Below are positions 34,193 through 44,831 of a DNA stretch of 64,000 nt, piece by piece. The stretch is from NCBI GenBank assembly GCA_910578405.1, contig CAJTQO010000004.1, positions 68,011 through 132,010 on the forward strand, in the 5' to 3' direction. The position numbers and the translations under genes are program-made. Each line of letters starts with the position of its first letter. Position 1 is the first letter of the stretch. A model generated the notes under the pieces. That model was not told the origin of the DNA and ran no database searches. It worked only from the letters and a program-made list of their open reading frames with translations. The stretch is from an uncultured Lachnospiraceae bacterium. Lineage in GTDB: Bacteria > Bacillota > Clostridia > Lachnospirales > Lachnospiraceae.

Positions 34193-34960
34193 ATGATATT
34201 TGAAAGCCATGCGCACTATGACAACCCGGCTTTTGATGAGGACAGGGACAGCTTATTAGAGGGATTAAAGGGAAAAGGGATTGGTTATGTGTTAAATGTG
34301 GGCGCCAGCCTGGAAACAACGGCCAGCGCAATTGCTCTGGCGCAGCGGTATCCGTTTGTTTATGCGGCTGCGGGGGTGCATCCTTCGGAAAGCGGGGAAT
34401 TGACGAAGGAGGGATTGCGTTGGTTAAAAGAACAGTGTGGGAAGAAAAAGGTAGTCGCGGTGGGGGAGATTGGGTTAGACTATTACTGGAAGGAGCCTGA
34501 CAGACAGGTGCAGAAGGAGTGGTTTGGAAAGCAGTTGCAGTTGGCGCAGGAAGTGGGGCTTCCGGTTATCCTGCATTCCAGGGAAGCGGCCAAGGATACG
34601 TTAGACATCGTAAAGGAGCGTTATCAGGCAACGGCTGGGGGAGTGGTGCATTGCTTTTCTTATACAAAGGAAATAGCCTGGGAATATTTGGACATGGGTT
34701 TTTATATTGGCGTTGGAGGCGTGGTGACATTTCAAAATGGAAGGAAATTAAAAGAGACGGTGGAAGATATCCCCATAGAAAGAATACTGCTGGAAACGGA
34801 CAGCCCTTATTTGGCTCCGGCGCCCCATAGAGGAAAACGGAATTCCTCCCTTAACCTTACGCTGATTGCAAAAGAAATTGCGAGAATCAAAGGGATGGAT
34901 TATGATGAAGTGGTGGAAATCACCATGCAGAACGCAAAGAGGCTGTTTGGAATTGCATAA
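34193..34960 (+). CDS. TatD family metal-dependent hydrolase
   Basis: This 255-residue protein has the full TatD metal set: HAHYD at the start, GEIGLDYYW near residue 95, HSREA near 129, HCFSYT near 155 and ETDSPYLAP near 203. The length is exactly typical. TatD enzymes are DNases/RNases with a role in nucleic-acid turnover or repair. The ATG at 34193 follows ATGGAGG; an upstream frame to 34154 is not supported. It lies directly before rsmA, a common gene order in Firmicutes. Confidence 0.95.
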   Translation: MIFESHAHYDNPAFDEDRDSLLEGLKGKGIGYVLNVGASLETTASAIALAQRYPFVYAAAGVHPSESGELTKEGLRWLKEQCGKKKVVAVGEIGLDYYWKEPDRQVQKEWFGKQLQLAQEVGLPVILHSREAAKDTLDIVKERYQATAGGVVHCFSYTKEIAWEYLDMGFYIGVGGVVTFQNGRKLKETVEDIPIERILLETDSPYLAPAPHRGKRNSSLNLTLIAKEIARIKGMDYDEVVEITMQNAKRLFGIA

Positions 34961-34989
34961 GGGCAGCAAGAAAAGGAAGGGTAAAGAAT

Positions 34990-35850
34990 ATGGCATTTTT
35001 AGGGACTCCCGGTAAGACGGTCCAGATATTGAAGAAATACAATTTTACCATGCAGAAAAAATATGGACAGAATTTCCTGGTGGATACCAATGTTCTGGAG
35101 GGAATCGTGGAAGCGTCCGGTATTACCAGACAGGATTGCGTGTTGGAAATCGGGCCGGGAATTGGCACGATGACACAGTATTTGGCAGAAAGCGCGCGGG
35201 AAGTGGTGGCTGTGGAAATCGACAAAGCCCTGATTCCGATTTTGGAGGATACATTGTCTTCCTATCATAATATAACAGTAGTGAATGAGGACATTTTGAA
35301 GGTGGATATCCGGAGGCTGGCAGAAGAACGGAATGGCGGGGCGCCGATTAAGGTGGTCGCCAACCTCCCATATTATATTACAACGCCGATTCTTATGGAG
35401 TTGTTTGAAAGCGGTGCGCCGTTGGAGAGCGTTACGGTTATGGTGCAGACGGAAGTGGCGCAGCGGATGCAGGTTGGCCCTGGCACAAAGGAGTATGGCG
35501 CCTTGTCCCTCGCAGTGCAGTTTTATGCAGAACCCAAAATTCTGATGCAGGTGTCCCCGTCCTGTTTTATGCCGAGGCCGAAGGTGGGAAGTGCGGTGGT
35601 CAGGCTGTCCCGCCATGCTGTCCCGCCGGTGGAAGTAAGGGATGCGCGCTTTATGTTTGCTTTGGTCCGCGCTTCTTTTAACCAAAGGAGGAAAACATTG
35701 GTCAATGGGCTTTCCCACGCAGAGGGGCTGCAGATTACAAAAGAACAGGCGGCTGAGGCTCTTGGCCGGATGGGTCTGCCGCCTGTAGTCAGGGGGGAGG
35801 CGCTGACTTTGGAGCAGTTTGCCCGGTTGAGTGATTTGCTGGGCGGCTGA
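34990..35850 (+). CDS. rsmA: 16S rRNA dimethyladenosine transferase RsmA (KsgA)
   Basis: This 286-residue protein dimethylates two adjacent adenines near the 3' end of 16S rRNA during 30S assembly. Motifs: KKYGQNFLVD near residue 23, the SAM site EIGPGIGTMT near 54, VVAVEIDKAL, and the catalytic NLPYYITTPI near 124, followed by the RRKTLVNGL region. AAGGAAGGG precedes the ATG. It follows tatD by 29 bp and probably shares its transcript. Confidence 0.96.
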   Translation: MAFLGTPGKTVQILKKYNFTMQKKYGQNFLVDTNVLEGIVEASGITRQDCVLEIGPGIGTMTQYLAESAREVVAVEIDKALIPILEDTLSSYHNITVVNEDILKVDIRRLAEERNGGAPIKVVANLPYYITTPILMELFESGAPLESVTVMVQTEVAQRMQVGPGTKEYGALSLAVQFYAEPKILMQVSPSCFMPRPKVGSAVVRLSRHAVPPVEVRDARFMFALVRASFNQRRKTLVNGLSHAEGLQITKEQAAEALGRMGLPPVVRGEALTLEQFARLSDLLGG

Positions 35851-35933
35851 GGTTTATGCCATAAAGTTTTGCAGGAAGAAAAGGAAAATGTCATTTCGGG
35901 TTGCAGATTTATGAGGTTTCGTGTGTGAATCCT

Positions 35934-35962
35934 TTGACATTAAGAAACTCCTATGGTAAACT
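35934..35962 (+). promoter_or_regulatory. promoter of the TPR protein gene
   Basis: TTGACA (35934-35939) and TAAACT (35957-35962) are spaced by 17 bases, about 70 bp before the start. Confidence 0.65.
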
Positions 35963-36033
35963 AAACAAATGAAAAATGGGGATTTTGCAGGTTTGTGGCG
36001 TTGGAATGAAGACAGATTTATGAGGTGAGCACC

Positions 36034-39000
36034 TTGGATAAGTACGAGTACAAAGTACGTGCGGAAGAAATAAAATCATTAATTGCCAATGGGGAATTTG
36101 CTGAGGCGGTCAAAATAGCGGATACCATTGATTGGCATAGGGTAAAAAGCGTAATGATGCTCTGCACGATCAGCGACTTATATAAGATAAACCGTAGGTT
36201 TCAGGAAAGCAAAGATATATTGCTAATGGCATATGAACGCCATCCGGGCGGCCGTCTGATTGTCTATTCCCTGTGTGAGCTGTCCATTAAAATGGGCGAG
36301 TTTGTCCAGGGAATTGAATACTATAAGGAATTTGTGCAGATTGCGCCGAAAGATACCGGAAGGTATATTTTACAGTATAAATTATATGAAGCGCAGGATG
36401 TGAGCCTGGAAGAACGGATTGCAGTCCTGGAAGAATTTAAAAAGAGGGATTACCGGGAAAAATGGGCATATGAGCTGGCTTACCTGTATCATAGGGTAGG
36501 ATTGGAAACAAAGTGCGTGGAAGAGTGCGATGAGATGATTCTTTGGTTTGGGGAAGGGCGGTATGTCCTGAAAGCATTGGAGCTGAAACAATTGCACCAG
36601 CCGTTGACGGAAACCCAGCAGGAGAAATACCTTCAGATAAAAAAAGCAATGGAAGAACCGACGGAAGAGACGCAGGAGGAAGACGCAGCCGGGCCGGAAT
36701 CGTTGGAGGAAGTGGATGTGGAAGGGGAAGAAGAGGCAGAGCCGGAAGAAATGGAGGGGATGTCAGGGCTTGTTCTGGAACAGGAGGAAGAGGATTCAGA
36801 GGAAGATATGCAACCGGAGCAAGAGCCTTACCCTTATCCGGAGTTTGGATTTGGAATGGACGAAATAGATGGCGTAAGCGGCATAGATGGCATAAATGGA
36901 GTGGAAGGAATAGACGGAATAGAAGGAATAGAAGGAATAGAAGGAATGCAAGGCTCCGAAGAGGAGCTTATATCGTATCAGCCAGAGGAAGTGCGCGGGG
37001 AGGAAGAATTCCGGGTTAAGACAGTGGATTTGGGGCAGTATAACACGATGAACCTGCAAAAGGAACTGGCAGAGAGTATGAGAGAAATCCTGGGGGAGGA
37101 TGTTGGTTCTAAGCCGGAGCATTTTTTTACCGGACAGCGGGCAGAGACAGTAAAACCGTCGATGCAAAAGCAGGATGGGCAGGCGCAGGACGCTTTCCAG
37201 CAATCGGAGGCGCTTTTGGAGCAGGAAAGGCCAGCGCCGTCAGGCCATCCGGTGGCAATGCAGGAAGTGTTTTTTGAAGAAGATGTGAAAGATGTATTAT
37301 TGCAGGACACAAAGCGCATTGATTTGGGAGACACAAAAGAAATCGTGCCTGGGAGGAAGCCGGCATATGCGACGGCGCTTCCTACGCGTTATGCCATTGC
37401 CGGACAAAATGGGCAGCCTGCTCGGCAGGAGAGGCCATTAGAGCTGCCTGGGCAGCCGGAAAAAGGGGTTGGGCGGCCGGAAGCCATGCAGCAGCAGGCG
37501 TTTATGCAGCAGGGAGCCATGCAAACGGATGCTGGCAGGATGCCGGGACAATCCGTGACGGCGCAGGGGGTACAGAGTCAGTTTGAACTGCCGCCGGGTC
37601 AGCCGCAGGCAGGAGCGATGCAGATGCAGTATGCAATGGCGCCGGGACGGCCGGAAGAGACGCCGGGACAGCCAGCAATGGCGCCAGGCCAGATGGAAGC
37701 GATACAGTATGGAATGGCCTCCGGTCGGCCGGAAGAGATGTCAGGTCAGGCTGGAATGGCGCCAGGCCAGATGGAAAATATGCAAATGCAGTTTGGCGTG
37801 CAGTCAGGCCAGATGGTGATACAGCCGGACGCCATGCAAGGCCAGCCAGGTCAGATGCAGCCGGAAAGGCTGCAGGCCCAGCCCAATTTGATGCGACGGC
37901 ATAAGCCCTCCGGTTTTGAACAGATGCTTTCCCAAGAATACGATGGGCAAATCAGTCTGGTGGTGCCAAACAGTGAAAAGTTGGAAAAGCAAATTACCGG
38001 ACAGATGAATATAGCTGACATTATGGCGGAATGGGAGCGGGCTAAACGGGAGAATGAAGAAAAACGCCGGGAAGATGTGCGCAAACGGGTGCAGAGACAT
38101 ACCGGAAATATGTTTTCGGAATTTGATGAGGCGACAAAGAGCGGGCTGCTGGAACAGTTGGAGAAGGCAGTGGTTGAGGCGATTATGAAGGAGTCCGGCA
38201 AGAGCGCCGTAGACCCAAGCCAGATTTCGGAACAGCAGTTGGATGATATTGTAAAGAGCGTCGGGCGTAAGAAGGAAGAAGAGGATAGCCAGCCGCCGCA
38301 GACGGAGAAGGAGCCAGATGAGGAAAGCATTGTAAATTTTGCCTATATGAAAACCATTGCCGAAATGGCGGGCATTGACAACCAAGCGCAGGAGCCGGCG
38401 CAAGATAACGGGGAAAACCGCAGGCCAAAAGAAGAGGAGCAAGGGATTTCTGCAGAGGAGATTTTGCGGGATATTGTGTTGCCGGAAGAGATGGAAGGAC
38501 AGGAGCTGCCAGAGGAAGAGCAAGCGGAACCGGACGGGACGGCGCAGTGGACGGTTATGGAGCAGGCTGGCGGGACAGAGGAAGAAGATTTTCAGGCGCA
38601 AGGTTTTAAAGAAGCCAGGATGGAGACGGACAGGGCCGAAGCGGAAGCTCTTATGGCGCAGGAGGAACGCGTAGAAGAGCCTGTGCAGGAGGCCCGAGGG
38701 GATAATAAGAACCGTTCCCTCACGCCGGAAGAAAAAGAACTTTTTGGCCGTTTTGTGCATAGCCGCAAATCCAGAGAGCAAGTCCTTCATGCAGTGGGAG
38801 CGATGAGTATGGAACCGTACCACGGCAATGTAATTGTGACAGGGGAAGAGGAAGCAGGCACGCTGGAATTGTCCAGGAATTTGGTGCGTATGCTGCAGTT
38901 GGTGGAACGGGACTTTTCCGGTAAGGTGGCAAAGATTTCCGGAAGCAAATTAAATAAGAAGGATGTGCAGGATACGCTTGGCAAATTGGCGGACGGCGCG

Positions 39001-39462
39001 CTTATTATTGAACATGCAACCGGGATGTCCAGCGCGACGGCTGCCGATTTGAACCAGGCTTTGGAAAAAGAAAGCAGGGGAATCTTCGTGATTTTGGAGG
39101 GGAAGAGGGATGAGATGAATATTTTCCTCCATAAAAATAAAGTTCTCCTGGATAATTTTGACGCCAGGATTGACATTGAATCATTGGACGATCAGGCGTT
39201 AGTGGAATATGCAAAGCAATATGCGGAAGAAATGGAATATTCCATAGATGAGCTTGGCATCCTGGCATTGCATACCCGGATTGCCGATATGCAGACCAGT
39301 GACCACGAGGTGACGGTGGCTGAGGTGAAAGACTTGGTGGATGATGCCATTTATTTTGCAGATAAGAAGAATCCGAAGCACTTTTTCGACGTATTGTTTG
39401 GGAAACGTTATGATGCGGAGGATATGATTATTCTCCGGGAGAAGGATTTTATGCATTATTGA
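36034..39462 (+). CDS. large TPR protein with disordered repeats and degenerate AAA-like C-terminus
   Basis: This 1142-residue cytoplasmic protein has TPR-like helices (about 1-200), a long acidic, Gln/Met/Gly/Pro-rich disordered centre (about 210-640), another charged linker, and a C-terminal AAA-like domain (about 900-1140; [20 protein letters not shown], then [24 protein letters not shown]). The centre contains a run of GI(D/E)G units near residue 290 and several copies of an APGQME-like unit near 540-600. A canonical Walker A is absent. The start is taken as TTG at 36034, seven bases after GAGGTG; GTG at 36025 is an alternative. The function is unknown. Confidence 0.75.
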   Translation: MDKYEYKVRAEEIKSLIANGEFAEAVKIADTIDWHRVKSVMMLCTISDLYKINRRFQESKDILLMAYERHPGGRLIVYSLCELSIKMGEFVQGIEYYKEFVQIAPKDTGRYILQYKLYEAQDVSLEERIAVLEEFKKRDYREKWAYELAYLYHRVGLETKCVEECDEMILWFGEGRYVLKALELKQLHQPLTETQQEKYLQIKKAMEEPTEETQEEDAAGPESLEEVDVEGEEEAEPEEMEGMSGLVLEQEEEDSEEDMQPEQEPYPYPEFGFGMDEIDGVSGIDGINGVEGIDGIEGIEGIEGMQGSEEELISYQPEEVRGEEEFRVKTVDLGQYNTMNLQKELAESMREILGEDVGSKPEHFFTGQRAETVKPSMQKQDGQAQDAFQQSEALLEQERPAPSGHPVAMQEVFFEEDVKDVLLQDTKRIDLGDTKEIVPGRKPAYATALPTRYAIAGQNGQPARQERPLELPGQPEKGVGRPEAMQQQAFMQQGAMQTDAGRMPGQSVTAQGVQSQFELPPGQPQAGAMQMQYAMAPGRPEETPGQPAMAPGQMEAIQYGMASGRPEEMSGQAGMAPGQMENMQMQFGVQSGQMVIQPDAMQGQPGQMQPERLQAQPNLMRRHKPSGFEQMLSQEYDGQISLVVPNSEKLEKQITGQMNIADIMAEWERAKRENEEKRREDVRKRVQRHTGNMFSEFDEATKSGLLEQLEKAVVEAIMKESGKSAVDPSQISEQQLDDIVKSVGRKKEEEDSQPPQTEKEPDEESIVNFAYMKTIAEMAGIDNQAQEPAQDNGENRRPKEEEQGISAEEILRDIVLPEEMEGQELPEEEQAEPDGTAQWTVMEQAGGTEEEDFQAQGFKEARMETDRAEAEALMAQEERVEEPVQEARGDNKNRSLTPEEKELFGRFVHSRKSREQVLHAVGAMSMEPYHGNVIVTGEEEAGTLELSRNLVRMLQLVERDFSGKVAKISGSKLNKKDVQDTLGKLADGALIIEHATGMSSATAADLNQALEKESRGIFVILEGKRDEMNIFLHKNKVLLDNFDARIDIESLDDQALVEYAKQYAEEMEYSIDELGILALHTRIADMQTSDHEVTVAEVKDLVDDAIYFADKKNPKHFFDVLFGKRYDAEDMIILREKDFMHY

Positions 39463-39549
39463 GACGCAAATGGGAAATTGATGAGATACGCAATTTAAGT
39501 TAGAAAATACAAAAATACATATATTAGTAAAGGAACAGGGGGTAGTATT

Positions 39550-41490
39550 ATGGCAGCAGCAAAGAAGAAGCCGAAAGTGGAAAGGCAGGAGAACCAGGTA
39601 TTTATTTCGGAAGCAGACCAGTATTTGTTTGCGCAGGGTACCCATTATGACATTTATAAGAAACTGGGTGCGCATCCTTCCGTGGAAGACGGGGTGGAAG
39701 GGATGTTTTTTGGCGTTTGGGCGCCAAATGCGGCAAGCGTCCATGTGATTGGCGATTTCAACGGCTGGGATGAGAACCTGCATGAAATGGAGCGGCTGGG
39801 ACCTGGCGGCATCCATGCGCTTTTTATTCCGGGCGTGGGTGTGAACGTATTGTATAAATTCCTGATTCGTACGCCTGATGGAAGGAAATTATATAAAGCG
39901 GATCCATTTGCCAATTATGCAGAATTCCGTCCGGGGAATGCATCCAAGACAACGGATTTGTCCAAATTTACCTGGGGGGATGGAGAGTGGATGAAAGCCA
40001 GGGACGGCAAAGACCAGACGAAGGAGCCTCTGGCAATCTATGAATGCAATATCGGTTCGTGGATGAAGCACCCAAACGGAACGCCGGACGGGTTTTACAA
40101 TTACCGTGAATTTGCAGACCGTATTGTGGAATACCTGAAGGAAATGAAGTATACCCACATTGAGCTGATGGGCATTGCGGAATATCCTTTTGACGGCTCC
40201 TGGGGGTATCAGGTGACGGGGTATTATGCGCCCACCTCCCGGTATGGGGAACCTACGGATTTTATGTATCTGGTGGATAAGCTGCATAGGAATAAAATTG
40301 GGGTGATTCTGGATTGGGTTCCGGCTCACTTTGCGACGGATGAACATGGGCTGGCTGAGTTTGACGGGCAATGCATCTTTGAGCATCCGGATAAGAGGCT
40401 GGGAGAACATCCGGACTGGGGAACGAAGATTTTTAATTACGGAAAGACGGAAGTAAAGAATTTCCTGATTGCCAATGCGCTTTTCTGGTTAAAGGAATTC
40501 CATGTGGACGGAATCCGTGTGGATGCGGTGGCATCCATGCTTTATCTGGATTATGGGAAACAGGACGGTCAATGGGTGCCCAATAAATATGGCGGAAATA
40601 AGAACCTGGAGGCCATTGAATTTTTCAAACATTTGAATTCGGTAGTGCTTGGCACTTATCCGGGCTTTATGACCATTGCGGAGGAGTCTACCGCATGGCC
40701 GAAGGTGACAGGCGATATTGAAGATGAGGGCCTGGGCTTTAGCTTCAAGTGGAATATGGGTTGGATGCATGATTTTTGCGAATATATGAAATTGGATCCG
40801 CTGTTTCGTAAAAACAACCATTATGCCATGACCTTTGCCATGAGTTATAACGACGCGGAAAATTACATCCTGCCGTTATCCCATGATGAGGTAGTGCATC
40901 TGAAATGCTCTATGGTGAATAAGATGCCAGGATATCAGGTGGATAAATATGCCAATCTGCGGGTGGGTTACACGTATATGTTTGGCCACTGCGGCAAGAA
41001 GCTGCTGTTTATGGGGCAGGACTTTGGGCAGGAAAGGGAGTGGAGCGAAGAGAGGGAGCTGGATTGGTTCCTGCTTGGCGAACCTTTGAACAAAGGGATG
41101 CATGAATATGTGAAGGAGCTTCTTAACCTATACCGGAAATACCCGTGCATGTATGAGAACGACAATAGCTGGGACGGGTTTGAATGGCTAAATGCGGATG
41201 ATGCGGAGCAAAGCACGTATAGCTTTTTCCGCAAAGCGGCGGATGGGAAGAACAACCTGTTGTTTGTATTGAATATGACTCCTATGATGCGTGAGGATTA
41301 TCGGGTGGGCGTGCCGAAGAAGAAAAAATATAAACTGTTGCTTAACAGCGATGAAGTGCGTTTTGGCGGGAATGGCAATGAGATACCGGCGGAGCTGGCT
41401 GCGGTAAAGGAAGAGGAGCCGGTAAACTACAAGGATTACAGCATTACCTTTGACCTGCCTCCCAATACAGCCGTTGTTTTTGTTTTCTAA
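39550..41490 (+). CDS. glgB: 1,4-alpha-glucan branching enzyme
   Basis: This 646-residue GH13 enzyme forms alpha-1,6 branches in glycogen. An N-terminal CBM48 domain (about 30-140; GVWAPNAASVHVIGDFNGWD) precedes the barrel. Catalytic residues are Asp325 (GIRVDAVAS), Glu378 (IAEEST) and Asp446 (SHDEV). The closing domain ends at 646, the usual length for the shorter bacterial type. AGGGGG lies 8 to 9 bases before the ATG. No other glycogen genes lie nearby, and a strong terminator follows. Confidence 0.95.
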   Translation: MAAAKKKPKVERQENQVFISEADQYLFAQGTHYDIYKKLGAHPSVEDGVEGMFFGVWAPNAASVHVIGDFNGWDENLHEMERLGPGGIHALFIPGVGVNVLYKFLIRTPDGRKLYKADPFANYAEFRPGNASKTTDLSKFTWGDGEWMKARDGKDQTKEPLAIYECNIGSWMKHPNGTPDGFYNYREFADRIVEYLKEMKYTHIELMGIAEYPFDGSWGYQVTGYYAPTSRYGEPTDFMYLVDKLHRNKIGVILDWVPAHFATDEHGLAEFDGQCIFEHPDKRLGEHPDWGTKIFNYGKTEVKNFLIANALFWLKEFHVDGIRVDAVASMLYLDYGKQDGQWVPNKYGGNKNLEAIEFFKHLNSVVLGTYPGFMTIAEESTAWPKVTGDIEDEGLGFSFKWNMGWMHDFCEYMKLDPLFRKNNHYAMTFAMSYNDAENYILPLSHDEVVHLKCSMVNKMPGYQVDKYANLRVGYTYMFGHCGKKLLFMGQDFGQEREWSEERELDWFLLGEPLNKGMHEYVKELLNLYRKYPCMYENDNSWDGFEWLNADDAEQSTYSFFRKAADGKNNLLFVLNMTPMMREDYRVGVPKKKKYKLLLNSDEVRFGGNGNEIPAELAAVKEEEPVNYKDYSITFDLPPNTAVVFVF

Positions 41491-41521
41491 AGGTTAAGGA
41501 ATTGTGATATTGTGCCGAAAT

Positions 41522-41556
41522 AAAGGGTGGATAGCCTTTTGCTATCCACCCTTTTT
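41522..41556 (+). terminator. terminator of glgB
   Basis: AAAGGGTGGATAGC pairs with GCTATCCACCCTTT around a short loop, followed by TTTTT. Confidence 0.9.
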
Positions 41557-41655
41557 CTGCACAGGCCCATGCAGGGGAACAGGCCGTAAAAGCGGCGTAG
41601 GGGCTGTGCGGCAGTCTAACCTGCTTTTTTTAATTTGGTACAGGATGGAGAGCGT

Positions 41656-44600
41656 ATGAATATTATTTTTGAAAGTGACAAGGCAGAACAGGAAGCCAGA
41701 AAATATGCCTCGGATGCCCGGTGGAATGGCTCCAATACGGACAGGGGGACTGTTTCACAGACAAATGCCAGAGGCGCGGCCAATGCCAGGGGAGTATTTG
41801 CTTTGGACATTTCCGGCACAGTGATGGACAATACGGCGTATGAAAGCCAGGGAAAGACTGTGGAGGAAGTGATGCAGGATGCAGGGCAGCAGGACATTGC
41901 CACACAAAAGGACTATATGGTTGTAATGTCAAATGTGATGTCCGACGAAGATTTTGCAAAGCTTCAAGAGGAGGGATACCATCCCGGCAGTACGGAAATA
42001 GAGACGGTAGTTACCATTGTAGATGAAATTAAGGCGGCTCTTGTCAGGGGCGGCAGCAATATAGCAGGTTATACGGATGACCTGGATATGGAGAAACTGG
42101 AAGAAATTACAGGCAGCGTAGTTTTGGCTGAAGAAATTGTAAAACAGCTTGGGAAATATGACATACCGCCCACAGAGGAGAATGTGGAAGGCGTGATGAA
42201 TGCCTATGATACGATAAAGCAGTTGAAGCCTTTAAACGATGGCGCCATCAAATATATGATTCGCAATCATATGGAGCCTACAGTGGACAATATTTACCGC
42301 GCCCAATACAGTTCCTCTTCGGACGCTAACAAACAGGGCAGAGGTTATTTCCAGGATGCTGCAGGCTATTATGCAAAGAAAGCGGAGGATTTCAATTGGG
42401 AGCAGCTACAGCCGCAGATGGAGAAGGTGATTGCGCAGGCTGGTTTAACCGTTTCAGAGGAAACCTTGGAAGAAGCCCGGTGGCTGATTGAAAAAGGGAT
42501 GCCTCTTACCGAGCAATCGCTGCACGAATTGTATGAACTGAAAAACCTGAAAATTCCGGATACGGAAAAAGAGATTGTCCAAAGAGCCTGTTCGGCCATT
42601 GCCGATGGGAGGAAAGCGACGGACGCCAATCTTGGGGATGGCCGTACCGCATTGGAAAAAGCAGTGGAATACATGGAGGATGTGGAAGCCATCAGCGAAA
42701 GGGCAGTGGATCAGGCAGCGGCCGAAGGGAAGACCTTGAACCTTCGTATTCTCAAAGCCTGCCAGATGCAGCTAAACCGCAACATTGGCGTGGAGCGTCA
42801 CGTCTCCCATTATGAGCCGCAGTTAGAGAGCAGGCGGCTGTTGGAAGAAGTACGGCTACAGATGACAGTGGAGGCCAACTATCGTTTGCTGAAAAGCGGT
42901 TTTTCCATAGATACGGCACAGTTGGAAAAACTGGTAAATGCGCTGAAGGACGTGAACAGGCAGACAGAGGAGCGTTTATTTGGTGAAAGCGGCGTGGGGA
43001 GCGCTGCAAACCGATCTGCCATTTATAGAGACACTCTGTCCACCGTCCAGGAACTGGCCGGTATGCCGGCGGCATTGATTGGCAAATTTTCTTTCCACAG
43101 CCGGCTGCAGCTCCAGGTTTCTTCTTCCGCAGGGGAAGGAGTATTCACGCTGCGGGCAGCGTATGAGGAGGGCGTATCCCTGCGCAGCGCGTATGAGAAA
43201 GCCGGGGAGAGCTATGAGGCATTGATGACAGCCCCGAAAGCGGAGCTGGGCGATTCGCTGGAAAAGGCGTTCCGTAACGTGGACAGTATGTTGCGGGATA
43301 TGGGGATGGAATTGTCGGACGCAAATAGGCGCGCAGTGAGGATTCTCGGCTATAACCACATGGAAGTTTCGGTAGAAAATGTAGTGTCGGTGAAAATAGC
43401 GGATTTATCTATCCAAAGGGTGTTAAATAAAATGACGCCTGCCGCCACTATGCAGATGATACGGGATGGAATCAATCCGTTGTCCATGGATATGCAGCAA
43501 TTGGAAAGCTATTTAAACAACCAGGAGCGGAACCCGGAGCAGGAATTTGAAAAATACAGTAAGTATTTATATAAATTAGAGAAGAACCATGCGGTGACGA
43601 AAGAGGAAAAGGAAGCTTATATCGGTATATACCGTTTGCTACGCCAGTTGGAGAAAACGGATGGGGCAGCGATAGGGGCTTTGTTGCAGCAGGGTGCGGA
43701 GCCTACGCTGAAAAATCTGCTGACGGCTGTTAGGAGCGGCAAAAGGCGGGGCATGGACATAAAGGTGGACGATAGCTTCCAGGGCGTGGAATTCACCAGA
43801 CAAAGTAAGAGCATATCGGAACAGATTGAAAGCAATATTATGATACTTTATTACCAGAAGCTGAGTTCCGAGCTTTATGACAAGGTAGATGGGGACAGGA
43901 TGGGCGCCCTTATGGCAAATAGCGCCAACAGTATGGAACAGGCGGCGGAAGCGGTGGGGAATGCGCAAGAGGACGAGGAGTCGGAGCAGGAATATGTGAA
44001 ATGGCAGGCTTCCCAATTCCGCCGGGAGGTAGTTGCGGAAGATACGGTAATCCGTGAGCTGTTGGATTTTAAGCAGCCAATGACGGCAGACCATCTGGCA
44101 GCGGCAGGGATGCTGATGAAAGAAAGGGGAAAAGCAGCGGCCAGGCTGTACCAACTGGCGCAGGAAAACGGAAGCCAGGAAGAACTGGAAGAAGCGATGG
44201 CCAGGCTGCAGGAAAATATGGAGGATGCGGACGCGGCCCAGGAAGCTTATGAGCAGTTGGGGCAGGTCTACCGTGAAGTGTTGGAGGCTGCCGTTTATGG
44301 ACAGGATGACATCCGCCAGATAGACGTGCGGGAAATCAGCAACCTGTATAAACAGATTTCTTTGGGCGGCAGTATGGCAAAGGAAGAGAATTATGAAGTG
44401 CCGGTGAAAATCGGTGATGAAGTAACTTCCATTAATCTGAAAATCCTACATAAGAGCGGTGAGCGCGGAAAAGCGGTGGCAACTATGGATACGTTGCATT
44501 ACGGGAAAGTTGCGGCGCAGTTTTACCTTACGGGAAAAGAAGACGGCGGATTTCAGATGAGCAGTTTCATAGCTTGTGAAAGCGCAGAGGGGGCAGAACA

Positions 44601-44820
44601 TTTCAAACAGTCTTTGGGCAGGTTAAAGGAAATGCTCCAATATGCCGATATAGAAGTTACAGGCATGAATGTGGCGCAAAGCGGCGGGCTGGATTTGGCT
44701 CAGGCTTCCAGAGAGTCGGTTAGGGAAAAGGATGCGGAGGCGTCCGGGCGGCTTGAGGCGTCTACGAAGAAGCTTTATGAAACCGCGAAGATATTTATCC
44801 AGTATATACAGGAAAGGTAG
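41656..44820 (+). CDS. DUF6240 protein with FliK-like C-terminus, probable flagellar protein
   Basis: This 1054-residue protein begins MNIIFESDKAEQEARKYA and is largely helical, with repeated motifs such as PPTEENVEGVMNAYD, EPTVDNIYRAQ and PLTEQSLHELYELK about every 70-90 residues. These are typical of DUF6240. The last 130 residues (VPVKIGDEVTSINLKILHK, then GKVAAQFYLTG) resemble the C-terminal hook-length domain of FliK. GGAG lies 5 bases before the ATG at 41656. The flagellin gene starts 11 bases after its stop, so they share a transcript. Flagellar export or hook control is inferred from the C-terminus and context. Confidence 0.75.
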   Translation: MNIIFESDKAEQEARKYASDARWNGSNTDRGTVSQTNARGAANARGVFALDISGTVMDNTAYESQGKTVEEVMQDAGQQDIATQKDYMVVMSNVMSDEDFAKLQEEGYHPGSTEIETVVTIVDEIKAALVRGGSNIAGYTDDLDMEKLEEITGSVVLAEEIVKQLGKYDIPPTEENVEGVMNAYDTIKQLKPLNDGAIKYMIRNHMEPTVDNIYRAQYSSSSDANKQGRGYFQDAAGYYAKKAEDFNWEQLQPQMEKVIAQAGLTVSEETLEEARWLIEKGMPLTEQSLHELYELKNLKIPDTEKEIVQRACSAIADGRKATDANLGDGRTALEKAVEYMEDVEAISERAVDQAAAEGKTLNLRILKACQMQLNRNIGVERHVSHYEPQLESRRLLEEVRLQMTVEANYRLLKSGFSIDTAQLEKLVNALKDVNRQTEERLFGESGVGSAANRSAIYRDTLSTVQELAGMPAALIGKFSFHSRLQLQVSSSAGEGVFTLRAAYEEGVSLRSAYEKAGESYEALMTAPKAELGDSLEKAFRNVDSMLRDMGMELSDANRRAVRILGYNHMEVSVENVVSVKIADLSIQRVLNKMTPAATMQMIRDGINPLSMDMQQLESYLNNQERNPEQEFEKYSKYLYKLEKNHAVTKEEKEAYIGIYRLLRQLEKTDGAAIGALLQQGAEPTLKNLLTAVRSGKRRGMDIKVDDSFQGVEFTRQSKSISEQIESNIMILYYQKLSSELYDKVDGDRMGALMANSANSMEQAAEAVGNAQEDEESEQEYVKWQASQFRREVVAEDTVIRELLDFKQPMTADHLAAAGMLMKERGKAAARLYQLAQENGSQEELEEAMARLQENMEDADAAQEAYEQLGQVYREVLEAAVYGQDDIRQIDVREISNLYKQISLGGSMAKEENYEVPVKIGDEVTSINLKILHKSGERGKAVATMDTLHYGKVAAQFYLTGKEDGGFQMSSFIACESAEGAEHFKQSLGRLKEMLQYADIEVTGMNVAQSGGLDLAQASRESVREKDAEASGRLEASTKKLYETAKIFIQYIQER

Positions 44821-44831
44821 AGGGACAGAGT

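Noticed and set aside
36543..37019. Second-frame open reading frame in the TPR protein gene
   Set aside because: It is a frame-shifted reading of simple repeats (Arg/Asn/Gly runs), a typical artefact.
41490..41655. Sigma-28 promoter before the flagellar group
   Set aside because: A TAA...CCGAAAT pattern exists near 41500, but the spacing is wrong and a terminator lies directly downstream of it.
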